Assembly: GCA_947846985.1 (NCBI GenBank)
Contig: CANTUZ010000003.1
Location: 123,388,626 to 123,452,625, forward strand
From: Fratercula arctica
Lineage: Eukaryota; Chordata; Aves; Charadriiformes; Alcidae
Reading direction: 5' to 3'
Length of the DNA: 64,000 nucleotides
In this document: positions 23,562-33,891 of the stretch, in pieces
How the letters are laid out: every line of letters begins with the position of its first letter
How positions within the stretch are numbered: the stretch's first letter is position 1
Position numbers and translations under genes: made by a program
The notes under the pieces: generated by a model
Told to the model about the DNA's origin: nothing
The model's database searches: none
What the model saw: only the letters and a program-made list of their open reading frames with translations

Positions 23562-23915
23562 CCGGGGCTGGGGTTTGCCAGCGGTGGGGTGATGGATGAG
23601 CAGTGCGTGGGGCTGGGGGTTTGCCAGCCGTGGGGTGATGGATGAGCAGTGCGTGGGGTGATGGGGGTTTGCCAGCCGTGGGGTGATGGGGGTTTGCCAG
23701 CCATGGGGTGATGGGGCTTTGCCAGCCGTGGGGTGATGGGGGTTTGCCAGCCGTGGGGTGATGGATGAGCAGCGTGTGGGTCTGGGGGTTTGCCAGCCGT
23801 GGGGTGATGGGGCTTTGCCAGCCGTGGGGTGATGGATGAGCAGCGCGTGGGGCTGGGGGTTTGCCAGCCGTGGGGTGATGGATGAGCAGCGCGTGGGGCT
23901 GGGGCTGGGGCTGCC
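23562..23915 (+). repeat. Minisatellite with two unit lengths
   Basis: Nine units start with TTTGCCAGC followed by CGTGGGGTGATGG. Short units (~25 bp) stop there. Long units (~46 bp) add ATGAGCAGCGCGTGGGGCTG. The order is long, long, short, short, short, long, short, long, long. It begins about 150 bp after the pentanucleotide array. Confidence 0.95.
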
Positions 23916-24944
23916 GGCGGGGAACCGCCTCTGCCCCCACTCGCTTGTGTTCCGCAGCCTTCGTAATTAATCACCGTGCCCAGGAGAACGGGCAAGAAGA
24001 TGAAACTGCTCTCTAACTTCTGCAAATTCAGTGTATTCCAGATTCTCTCTCTTCTTTAATGCCGTGTTGGGAGAGCTGGGTTTTACTGGGTTTGTTTCCC
24101 TTTTTATGGTGACACCGCGTTTGCTTCTGCCCACCCTGCTCTTCCAAATCTCCTTGGAGGCGAAGAGATGGAGCGAAAAAGACACCGAAGGCAGGATTGG
24201 GGTGTTAAGCCCAGGTTACCCTCGATGTTCTCGCAAAAGGCAGATGCAGCCTGGACAAAGACATCTATTAATCATTCATTTAACACAGCAGCTGGAATCA
24301 GATTCGTTGCTGGAGCCCGGCCATTCCAGCAAGGGTAATTATTTTGCTGCTGAAGTCGTAAAAAATTGAACAGCTGAAGGGGTGGAATTTGTTGGTAAAC
24401 CCTTGAAACTTCTCATATTTCTCAATTATTTGATTTTTAATTTATATTATGCACTTCCCAATTCCTCCAAGACTGCAAAGAGCAGAAAAACTGGAAGTGT
24501 CCCCTCCAAAAACCGCTGTGCTTTGAAATAGTGTGGTCAGAAACTTTTTCAGCCGGTGATTGGGGTTTAGTCTTTAGCCTAGTTTATCCCTCGAGTGTGG
24601 AGGAAACAGGGTTTTCATTTGGGTGCTGGATTTTCGGAAGAATTAATCTCTAATTACAGCTTTCGTCCATTTTCCTTCTTTCCCCTTGTGCCATCTCGGT
24701 TTCAGCTGCACCACGTAAGGCCTCTGCGGTCAGTGGTCAAGACCGTATTTATTATACTGGTGTTTGTGCCTCTAGTACTTGATTTTTTTAAATTATATTT
24801 TATTTTTTTATACACCTCAATGTTACTGCTCTGCATCCCCTGACATTCTCTCCTGCATTTTCTCGTCTTCTCTGCTTGGCCGTTCCAAGCCCGTGGTCCT
24901 GCAGGCTCTGCCGTGCAGATAACAGCATCTGCCCTGGACGAAAA

Positions 24945-25040
24945 GTCACCGAATCCCAGAATGGTTTGGGTGCGAAGGGACTTCTAAAGGTCATTTAGTT
25001 CCATCCCCCTGCCATGAGCTGGGAAAATGCTACTTGGACA
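24945..25040 (-). mobile_element. CR1 3' terminal fragment, diverged
   Basis: The tail region GAATCCCAGAATGGTTTGGG starts the piece, followed by AAGGTCATTTAGTTCCATCC and CCCCTGCCATGAGCTGGG. Only about 95 bp are recognisable. Confidence 0.8.
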
Positions 25041-25893
25041 TTATTCTTTAATTAAGTTACTCTGCAGCTGTATCTCTATAGGCATTTAGTTCTCCAGGAC
25101 TTCATTCCATATCTACCTCCAGCTCTTTGTTTCTACTTTTTCCTCTTTTTAATTTTTTTAAATTATTTTTTAAACTATTTGGGCTTTTTTATCCCTTGAT
25201 GCAACACCGCTGCAGCGGCTCCAAGCATTTTCTCCTTTGCTGACGTCTTCTGGAGCATCATTTCTGTATCTCTCCATCCTACCAACACACATTATTTCAA
25301 GTCTCTTGTTGAAGTTTCCTCCCTCCGTGGCTTTTCGAGCGCTTTCTCCTCCTGCTCTTTGATGTCTGTACCTCTGCTCTGCAAATCCCATGGTGGAAAT
25401 GGTTTTGATGAAAAGAATTCGAGAACTGGTGTTCCTCTGAGCGGGGCAGCAGAGGATGGATCTTCCCTGAGGTCCCTGAAATCAGACGTTCAGATGACGC
25501 ACGGATGGCGAAACGGAAAATATTTGGATTTGGATCAAAAGAGGCATTTTACAGCCCAAACACCGTAAGGTTCACAGGATTTTTGTTTATGCTGTTCAAA
25601 AAAAAAATAACATGCGGACCTTGATGGTGCCTGTGAATGTGACTCTTGGTACGAAGATACGGCGGGTCCCCATGTCCCCATGTCCCTGCTTGTGAAGGGC
25701 GGGTGGGACCAAGCTCCCCCTGGCTGTGTCCCTTTGCTGCAAGGCAGAATGGGGACAATAATTCGGTGATTTTGGTTTTCTTTTCTCCTGAATTCCCCCT
25801 CCTGCCCCGCCAGCTCCATACCTGGGCCAGGCTCATCCAAAATTTTAGTGGAATATACTGTCCGTGGTGCACATCAGCACTGGAGAAAAGAGG

Positions 25894-25908
25894 CGGGGGG
25901 GGGGGGTG
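25894..25908 (+). repeat. Poly-G run
   Basis: About 13 consecutive G after AGGC. Like the other homopolymers in the window, its length may be uncertain. Confidence 0.85.
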
Positions 25909-26404
25909 TCCCCGATCACTGCCAGGATGATGCGCAGCTTGATCCTGGTTTTATCCCAGATCCGACTCCAAGCTGACATTCAGAGGAGCCCCTTTTCCAA
26001 GCTGGGAAAATAAAAAAGCTGCTGCTTTTAAGTGCAAAAATGCCCGTTTTGGCTGGAGCAGCCGCAGGCTGGGTCACTGGGCTGGGAGGTGGGAGGTGCG
26101 AGAGGGCTGGTGTGATCTGGGTAAAGGAATTTTTCTTGCACCTTAGTTTTTCCTCGTGTGAAGTGATAATTTTTCTGTGATACAGCAGAGGGCTGTGAGG
26201 CGAAGTTTAATAACATTTGTGGCACATTCAGCTGGGATGGTGGGTTACGGGGATGCGTGGATCAAAACCCTGCCTTGTGGCTGAATTAAAAAAAAAAAAA
26301 AAAACCAAACAAAAAAACCCCCAGCAACATCGCTTTTGATTTCAAGAGGTTTATATTTTTATTTTCTAAAAAAAAAAAAAAAAGATCATCTCTAGGACAG
26401 GACC

Positions 26405-26740
26405 GGTTCCGTTCCCAATCACAGCAAGCTGCGAGCGTTGCTGCTCTCGCTCGCTCCGGCGCCGTCGGAGCCGCCTGGCAGGTGGTGGCATCGGTGGCCG
26501 CGGCGCGTGCCCTGGGTTTCGTTAGCGGCCAGAAGCGCGGGGAATGGACTGGGAGAAGCTGGCGGTGAGTTCTTTCGCCCGCGATGGCAGCGGCACCGTG
26601 TGCGGGCGGGCGCCGAAGGGCTCGGGAAGCGCACACCGGGGGGAGCGAGCGGGAGCCGGCGAGTTGACGGTGGCATGGGTGTCATCGGGGGGGTGCGCAG
26701 GCGGCGGAGCCGGGGAGCTCTCGGGTAAGGGACCAGGGCT
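26405..26740. promoter_or_regulatory. CpG island, candidate promoter / first exon
   Basis: This is a compact stretch very dense in CpG (GCGCC, GGCCGCGGCGCG and GCGGGCGGGCGCC clusters), rising abruptly out of AT-rich DNA and poly-A tracts on its left. Such islands usually mark vertebrate promoters. On the + strand an ATG at 26544 in strong context (G at -3 and +4) opens MDWEKLA and runs into a good donor GCG|GTGAGT at 26564/26565. A second possible donor is CGG|GTAAGG at 26724/26725. It lies 24.3 kb upstream of the NCOA1 start-codon exon on the same strand, so a distal NCOA1 5' exon is the natural guess. A bidirectional or unrelated promoter is equally compatible with the sequence. No TATA box is evident. 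Confidence 0.55.
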
Positions 26741-26750
26741 CTGTCCCCCT

Positions 26751-26787
26751 GGGGTGGGGGGTGGTTTTAGGGGGGGGGGGTTGGGAG
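26751..26787 (+). promoter_or_regulatory. G-quadruplex-prone G-run cluster beside the CpG island
   Basis: Several runs of three or more G with short loops lie directly 3' of the island (GGGGTGGGGGG, then a run of about ten G, then GGG). Such clusters are common just downstream of transcription starts and can fold into G-quadruplexes. The assignment rests on pattern alone. Confidence 0.45.
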
Positions 26788-27013
26788 CGAGCAGTGGGGT
26801 GTCCGTGCTGCCTGCACTCCCCTGGCTGGGATGCTGGATGAAAGGGGGGGGGGAGGAAACCTTTGCTGTCACTTTATTCAGCATTTCTACGCCAGTGCAA
26901 AGAAAAGCCGGCGTCCGGCTAATGAATGATATTTGCATTTTCCAAAGCCGCCTTCCCTCGGGCATTTTACTTGGGATTTCTTTTATGGATTGAACTTTGC
27001 TGAGGCTGTTGTC

Positions 27014-27075
27014 GGTGCTGCGCCCTCGCGCGCGGCGGGGCCGGCGTTGAATCCAGCCGCGCGCTTGGGGAAGAG
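27014..27075. promoter_or_regulatory. Small CpG-rich patch
   Basis: A short CpG cluster (CTCGCGCGCGGCGGGGCC, then CCGCGCGCTTGG) about 300 bases right of the main island. It is followed by TGACGTATT, similar to a CRE half-site, at about 27092. It may be a satellite of the same promoter region. It is too short to stand alone as an island. Confidence 0.3.
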
Positions 27076-30069
27076 TGTGCTGAGTAGAAAATGACGTATT
27101 TCAGCGGTGACCTTGAAAATCAATGTGTAAATGTTTAAGCTGGGTAGAGCTGGCATGGGTCCTGACGGCGACTTGCAGAAGTAAGGACATCAGTTTGGAG
27201 GGGGAAAAAAAAAAAAAAAAAAAAAAAAAAAAGGTAAAAGCGTTCCTCGTTAAAAGAAAAAAATGCTGATTGCTTAATGTTTGTTAATCATTGATGGGAG
27301 AAGTAAAAGCAGCAGATGAAGTTAATGATTTCACATGGGTATGGGTCGCCTTTAGCAAAGCCTTGCACAATTTGAAGGAGCTCTGCCCCTTCGAGCTTGG
27401 CGGGGCGTTGCTGTGTCGGTGGGGTCTGGCGCGAGGCTTTGTGCTTGAATTTCTCCTGCCTTTAACTTGCCCCATGGATCTGGGACCGTCCCTTCCTCCG
27501 TGGCACCAGCGCCCGCCGCTGCTGGATTCCGTAGGGTGGATAAAAATACAGTCATCGCCTCGAGCTGACGGCGTGGGGGAAGGTGATGTCGGGCTTAACA
27601 CCGTAAACCCGACGTCGGCAGCGCCTTGGGTTTGGATGTGCGTCGCTGTAACAGGCTGGAGTGATGGAGAAGGTTGTTTAGGATTTATGTAAACCTTTAA
27701 AACGCTGCATAAATTGTAGCCGGAGGCAGCGCTGCACCTCTCTTGAGTGGCACGAGCAAATTCCCGTTGCCAAACCTGGCTCTGTCTTTTCTTTTTTCCC
27801 CCAGTTTTTTTATCGCTGATGATGTCAGCGCATCACTAAATAGCACAAGCATAAGGTCCAAGCGTCGGGTATCGTGATGCTGCTCTTGAGTCTTAGATCT
27901 CCATCTGCGTTTTCACAGCTCTTTTGTTCACCCTTTGTAAATTTTTGATGTTACTGATGTAGGTCTTCAATCAAAAAGGGGCACCGTGGCACCAAGAGAA
28001 TGTTTTTTTTTTTTCATGAAAAACTTAAGATCCAGGCTGGCAGGGCAGAGTAGCAGAAAGTGTTGTGTGTCTCAAAGATTGGTTTTAAAGATCGTATAGA
28101 GAGATGGCGATTTGCCAAGCGGGTTGAGAAGAGCTGGGACCCAAAAGCAGGTCCCCCAGAATCGCAGACTCGCACCTGTCACGAGTTCGTTGCGTCTCGG
28201 TGATATTTGCTTTTTTTGTATTCTCCGCTGGGCACCTCTTACCCCATCCTCTAGTGGCTTTGTGTACGTGTTGATGATGGTGGTGGCCAGGGTGAAATCT
28301 TGGTGAAGGGCGTAGTGTGGGAAATAACGCCTCAGCATTGCATCAGCAATGAAGCCAGTCTCCGTGCGAGACCTTAAAACGGGGGAAAGTGATTTGAGTT
28401 TGAAATTAATCCAATCCAAACTGAATTTCGCGGATCTGGGCTCATATTCTCATTGGGACCAAGATGTGTGTTGGACACAAGCTGCTTCTGTCCAGGAGAT
28501 CAGTGCAAGATCCCTGGAGGTGGGATGGAGGTGCCAGCTTGTGTGCTCCTCACACCTCCTGGCTTCTTCCTCTGAGGGTTTGCATGTGCCTCTTCGTGCC
28601 TTGGAGCAGCTGACGGTGGTCAGTCCGTCTACCTTGTCCCATCCCTGTGGCTCACCAGGGTTTCCCCACTGGTTTTTGTCTCCCAACCTGGCTCTCCTGA
28701 CACCCTGCAAGTAGATGTGTGCTGAGATCTTGAGGACGTGGTAACCTGGGTACCATCAACATCTGCCATTTTTTAGCCTTTCTGCTGCTGTTTCTTCTTG
28801 CTGGTGCTTCCACACCCACCATCCCCATTCACTCCATCAGATCAGTCTGAATAGTCACAGATCTCCACAGTTTTGAGTTCCCTGGGCCTTACCCCGCTCT
28901 GGTATGAGATGGAAGGACTTGACTCTCTTTGCTGTTGTTGTTGGTCCCAGCTGGAAACCCAAAGGAAGGAAAATGCTGTTTGTCCCTCTCGAGTGGATGA
29001 AACTGCATCATCTCTGATATTTGGGGAGGTCACCCTGGACTTGGGTGGGTGAAGCTGGAAAATTATTTGGTTTATCGGCATGTGCTTTGCTTGGTGGCCA
29101 AGAGGACACAGTATCTGCGTTGATGCCAGCTGAGGTGGAGCATCTACCGTGGTTTGTGTTTGCCATGACATTACCAACCACACCAGCAATGGTGATGTTG
29201 CTCCAGCACCACCAGCCCACAGCTCCCAACAGAAAGACGGGCATCCACGTGTGCTGGCTCCCGGTGCTCCGGCTTTCCTGTGCTTACTGGTGGTGGTGAG
29301 ACATTGTGGGGGACTTCTGATCCCCCCATCAGCAGAGAAAAGAGGTGGTGGAGGACAAAACCCCTTCCTGGAGCTGGGCAGAGCTCCAGCTGGGCAGCTT
29401 TTGTGCAGGGAGGGTCAGGAACCAAAAATGTGGAGCCGACTCCTTGGTAGGTACCAGCACACGTAGGGTGTCCGTGGCTACTGGGTGTCCTGGGACATCT
29501 TCCTGGGGTAGTTCAGGTGGCTGTGACAACCAGCATTGAATTACATTGAAAGCAGGTAGATACCTTAGCAGGGTGAGAAATATTTTCAAAATCGGTGGTT
29601 TCCACCATACACCATTTTGGAGCTTTGATTTAATGCTTAAAATGAAAAAAATAATTTAAAAATCAGCTTTTGCATCATGGTTGCTCCCAGAACGACAGCA
29701 GGAAAGCGGAGCCGGGAGCCGAGCGCTTCCTAACAACTTGCCAGACTTTTAAAATTTTCACACTTTGCACTGCGGGCATGTTTGTTGCTTAATTAGTTTG
29801 ACTTTCATTATTCTTCCTGGCAAAAGCCATCAAGATCCAAAGGTTGTTCAAAGGGCACAAAGTGATGCAATTATTTTTGCTCCTTTTTTACCTTTCCTAG
29901 CAGGTTTGTATCTCTGACAATCGTACCGGGGGGGGGTGCGATGCTGAAATATCCGCGCATACCTTGCTTTTGCTAACAGTTGTTTTGAACATGTTTTAGC
30001 CTGGCTTCTCAGGGGAGTGCTGGTTACGATGCTGAACGCGGTGACTTTAGGATTTTTTTTAAGTGTACT
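27076..30069. other. Unique non-coding sequence right of the CpG island
   Basis: Poly-A at 27204 and ordinary intron-like sequence. No exon recognised. Confidence 0.55.
27204..27232 (+). repeat. Poly-A run
   Basis: About 27 consecutive A within unique sequence. No retroposed gene body is recognisable immediately upstream. Confidence 0.9.
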
Positions 30070-30380
30070 AATCGTAGAATGGTTTGGGTGGGAAGGGACC
30101 TTAAAGCCCCCCCAGTGCCACCCCCTGCCCTGGGCAGGGACACCTCCCACCAGCCCAGGTTGCTCCAAGCCCTGTCCAACCTGGCCTTGAACCCCTCCAG
30201 GGATGGGGCAGCCACAGCTTCTCGGGGCAACCTGGGCCAGGGGCTCACCCCCCTCACACCAAAGAATTTCTTCCCAGTCTCTCATCTCAGTCTCCCCTCT
30301 TGCAGTTTGAAGCCATTACCCCTCGTCCTGTCACTATACGCCCTTCTAAAAAGTCCCTCCCCAGCTTTCTTGTAGGCCCC
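30070..30380 (-). mobile_element. CR1 3' UTR copy
   Basis: The tail AATCGTAGAATGGTTTGGG is at 30070. The usual 3' UTR blocks follow, out to TTTCTTGTAGGCCCCGTT at about 30380, where homology stops. It is close to the copy at 44427. Confidence 0.93.
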
Positions 30381-33300
30381 GTTCGTCGCCACCTCTTTTA
30401 CTGCTACTGTGGTGTTACCAGCGCAGCTACAGGAAAAAAAAAGCCATTTCCAGTGATGCTGCTCCTTGCAATGATCCCTGGCTGCGTACGAGTCTCAGCC
30501 CCTTCCCAAAGCGCTGCTCCATCTCCCTGGGGCTTAGTTAGCGAGCAGCGTTGAATTCCTCCCGGTCTCCTCGCGCGGACCAACTCTGCCCCTCGAGGCA
30601 CCGAGAAGCTCCAGCCCCATTTCTCCCTCCCTGCATCCCCAGAAAAGGAAGATCTCTGTAGCCAGCAGGGCTGGAGAGGAGGGGATTGGCTGGAAACCTT
30701 AATTATCAAGCCTGTTTTTAGTTAAATGGGTAGCTTCAACTGTTAAAGTAAAATATTTGTGATTTGAGGTGTGGGATACGGTGTTACCTGCCGGCTCTGA
30801 CGGTTGGAAGTGGTGTGTTTGACGTTGTGGCTGCAGCCGCGGTCCCCGCCGGGTGAGATGCTGCTGGGCTCCCTGCGGCGTCCCACGGTGGCCCTTCGTC
30901 TTGCAGGGCTCTGAGCGCTCCCGTCCTCCTCTGGTCCTTGCGGAGGAACCCGCTCTGCCCCCGGCTCTTTGGCAACCACGAATCAGGTATCCAAGGTAGG
31001 CTTAAAAATTTTCCCGTCTTAGAAGAGCCTTGATGACACCGGGATACGTGGATGGATGGGTGGAATCGCTCAGCACGTCCATCCTCAGCTCCTGCTTCTC
31101 CTTGCGGTGGTTTCCAGCCGGGGTGACATCCTTGCGATCCAGCTTTGAACTGGAGCAAGGCTGTGCCTACATCGAGAATTTCCTCTTTTCAAATATGATG
31201 AGTGCCATGTGCAGTGTCGTCTTCTGACGTGCCTCGCCCGAGGCTCCCCAGTTGCCCGGGTAGCTGTCAGCGGCTCTTAGGATCCCTCCCTGTGCCGATT
31301 TTATCCATGCTGCTCTCCGGACCTGTCTGGGATTCGCACACAAACGGGAGGAACGCGGTGTGTACGTGCATGTCTGAAGTTAATAGGAATTATCTGTTAC
31401 AGGATATTATCTGCTGTTCACGCACTTGGGTGTGTGGTCTGAGGTCTTGGAGGGCTGGGAAGGGCACCTGGGCACCAGTTTGCCACTGGTTGGACACGTC
31501 TCCCACCGTCACGCTACCCAAAGTGATGAGTGGATGTAGCGGCAGCGCAGCACTCGTGACTGGTAGATTTTTGTCCTTGCACAGCGGGATTTCCAGTAGC
31601 GTTTTCCACCCGTAGTGTCTCCACCCGTGGCTGTCATCCTCCGAGTAGTTGGTATTTGCAGACGTTGCTGGGCCGTCTGTCCATTGAGCAGCTCCTGAAG
31701 CAGTTCCCACGGGCTGAGTTTTGTAGGGGCTGTTGTTTGTGGGACAATTTGTGGTTGGGTTCCTCCTCCTTTCATTACCCATTTGCTTTTTAAGACCTGG
31801 AAAATACCTTTTAAGAGTACTACCCGGCACTGCACTGGGAGAAGCTGTGGTCCTGGAGGGTGATGTGCAAACAGGGGGGGTATCTAAAGTCACGTCGTGT
31901 CTTCAGAACATGGGCAGAAGGATGTCCAAGGAGGACAAGGGACATCAACAGGTGACGGGGTGCTGCTTTGCTGCTCTTCGAGCCATTCTGACACAGGCTG
32001 CCTGCTCTCTGCCTGGTTAAATCTGCCGGTTGGGTAGGAGAAGAGGGATGCTGACTGCGATGGGGGGGCTGGAGGCTGGAAGCTGGGGAGAAATGGGGTG
32101 TCTGCGGGGTGTTCGGGTGGCGCTGGGAGAGCCAAGGTGCCATCCTGCTCGGCAGCAGCATTAAATTAAGAAAGCAGTGGGTGATGGAGACTGGTGCCGG
32201 AGGTTTAAGCTGCCAGATAGCTTCCCAAAAAAAAAAGGACCCAACAGTTTACGGGCACAACACGCTGTAATGTAGAATAGGGGTAACCTCTGCAAAGCTG
32301 CTGAAGTTAATTGTGTCTTTCTTCCTCCCTCCCTCCCCCCTCCCAACTACGTTCCCTACTGCCTTATTTACCTCTTAATTATATCCCATATAACTGGCTC
32401 TGTAAATACCTCAGGGTAGGGATCCTCGTGTTTTGGAGGCGTCTGCTGCAGCTGTGAGTGATGGTAATAAGGGATTAATAGTGATGCAGTAAGCTACGAC
32501 TTTGCCTCCGTTGCGCACTGCTGTTGCTGGGTGGTGGGTTTCCCCCCCTCCCTTTTCCTCCATATGGTTAGTCTAAAATATCAGCTTAGAAGAGAGGGAG
32601 GGGTTTTGAAATCTAAACCCTTCACAAACGAAGATAACTGAAGATGGGGGGGAAAAAAAAAATCTGCATTTTTGAAGTGACGTTCCCTGCAGTTTGCTCA
32701 ATTCCTCTCGAAAAGAGGGGTCTCTCCAGCCTTGCTTTTCACCCCTCCTCGTTCTGCTCGTCCCTCTCGTGCCTTCTCCTCCTGCTTTGCCGTGACACGC
32801 TGTCGCCGTGTGTTGGGATAGCTGTGACCTCCGCAGCTCGGAGCTTGTGGGTGGAGAAATAAAAAAATCACAAGCAGGACTCCAGAGAGCCAGGTAAGCC
32901 CCTGCCACCGGCCGCGGGATGGTACCACCGCAGGCTGGCATCCCTCGCAAGGATGTGAAAGTCCTGGTTTGTCTTCCTCGGGATTAGACCGTGGAGTTTA
33001 ATTTCTGAGCCTGACTTGAATATTGGATGGCGTCTCAGAGGCAGTGGCCACTGCATGCTCCCTTTAGAGCATCGTGTATCGGGTCCTGCTGTTGCTTGGG
33101 ACCTCTGAGTATTGCTAAAATGCAAATAAATATTAAGGAAATGAAGCCATCTCCTAAGGTATTACCTGCCATTCATTGTTCTTCCCTAGCTTTCCAGAAA
33201 ACCCTTTTTTTTTGTCCTTTGCCTACTCCTGGATGTCTGAGTATTTGTAATAAGCAGGAGCAAGTGGCTGCTCTTTGGAGCCTTGTTCGGGCATCAGCGG

Positions 33301-33739
33301 CAGCTCCCGGCTCCCCTCGCTGCGGAGCAGCAGGAGTTTGAAGGTCATGAAACCATAGTTCTTCGGAGTCGATGTTGGCTGCACTGACCCCTGGTGCGAT
33401 GCCGGTGGAGGAAGCGGCGGCCGGGGGCTGGTCCTGCCCCCGAGTTGGGATGCGGTGGAGGGATGCAGGTTGGGACGTTGTGGAGGTGTTTTGGGGCTTC
33501 TGCTGTAACACGAATGGGTATTGCCGGTGGTGGTGAGGTGGCTGATTTCTGAAGCAAACTACTCTGCAGCCACTTTAATGAAAATAAATATAAACCTGTT
33601 GCTACCTACTTCAGTCTGCTTCCCAAAGACAGACTCTGCTCTAATTAGTCTAAATAATTTCTTTGTTTCTTCTGCCATCCTCCTTGGGAAGCTCCTTGAC
33701 AATCTTGCTCTTCCATGGTCAAGACTTATCAACCTGGGT
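30381..33739. other. Unique non-coding sequence
   Basis: Moderately CpG-enriched at 30480-30620 and 30830-30970. The longest frame is 167 codons on the minus strand (31390-31893), with no recognisable domain and no start or splice context that I would trust. Confidence 0.55.
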
Positions 33740-33891
33740 CATGCCCCATCCCTGGAGGGGTTCAAGGCCAGGCTGGACGGGGCTTGGAGCAACCTGGTCT
33801 GGTGGGAGGTGTCCCTGCCCAGGGCAGGGGGGTTGGAACTGGATGATCTTTAAGGTCCCTTCTCACCCAAACCATTCTAAGATTCTGTGAT
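33740..33891 (+). mobile_element. CR1 3' terminal fragment
   Basis: From CATGCCCCATCCCTGGAGGG to CCATTCTAAGATTCTGTGATC, about 150 bp. Confidence 0.92.

Larger units (their letters stand above)
23916..26404. other. Unique non-coding sequence with a short CR1 tail
   Basis: Holds the CR1 fragment at 24945, a poly-G run and two poly-A tracts (26287, 26369) just left of the CpG island. No exon recognised. Confidence 0.55.

Noticed and set aside
27204..27232. Poly-A run as the end of a processed pseudogene
   Set aside because: No gene-like sequence upstream and no target-site duplication seen.
31390..31893. 167-codon minus-strand frame
   Set aside because: No recognisable domain, repetitive low-information composition, and random frames of this size are expected in 64 kb.
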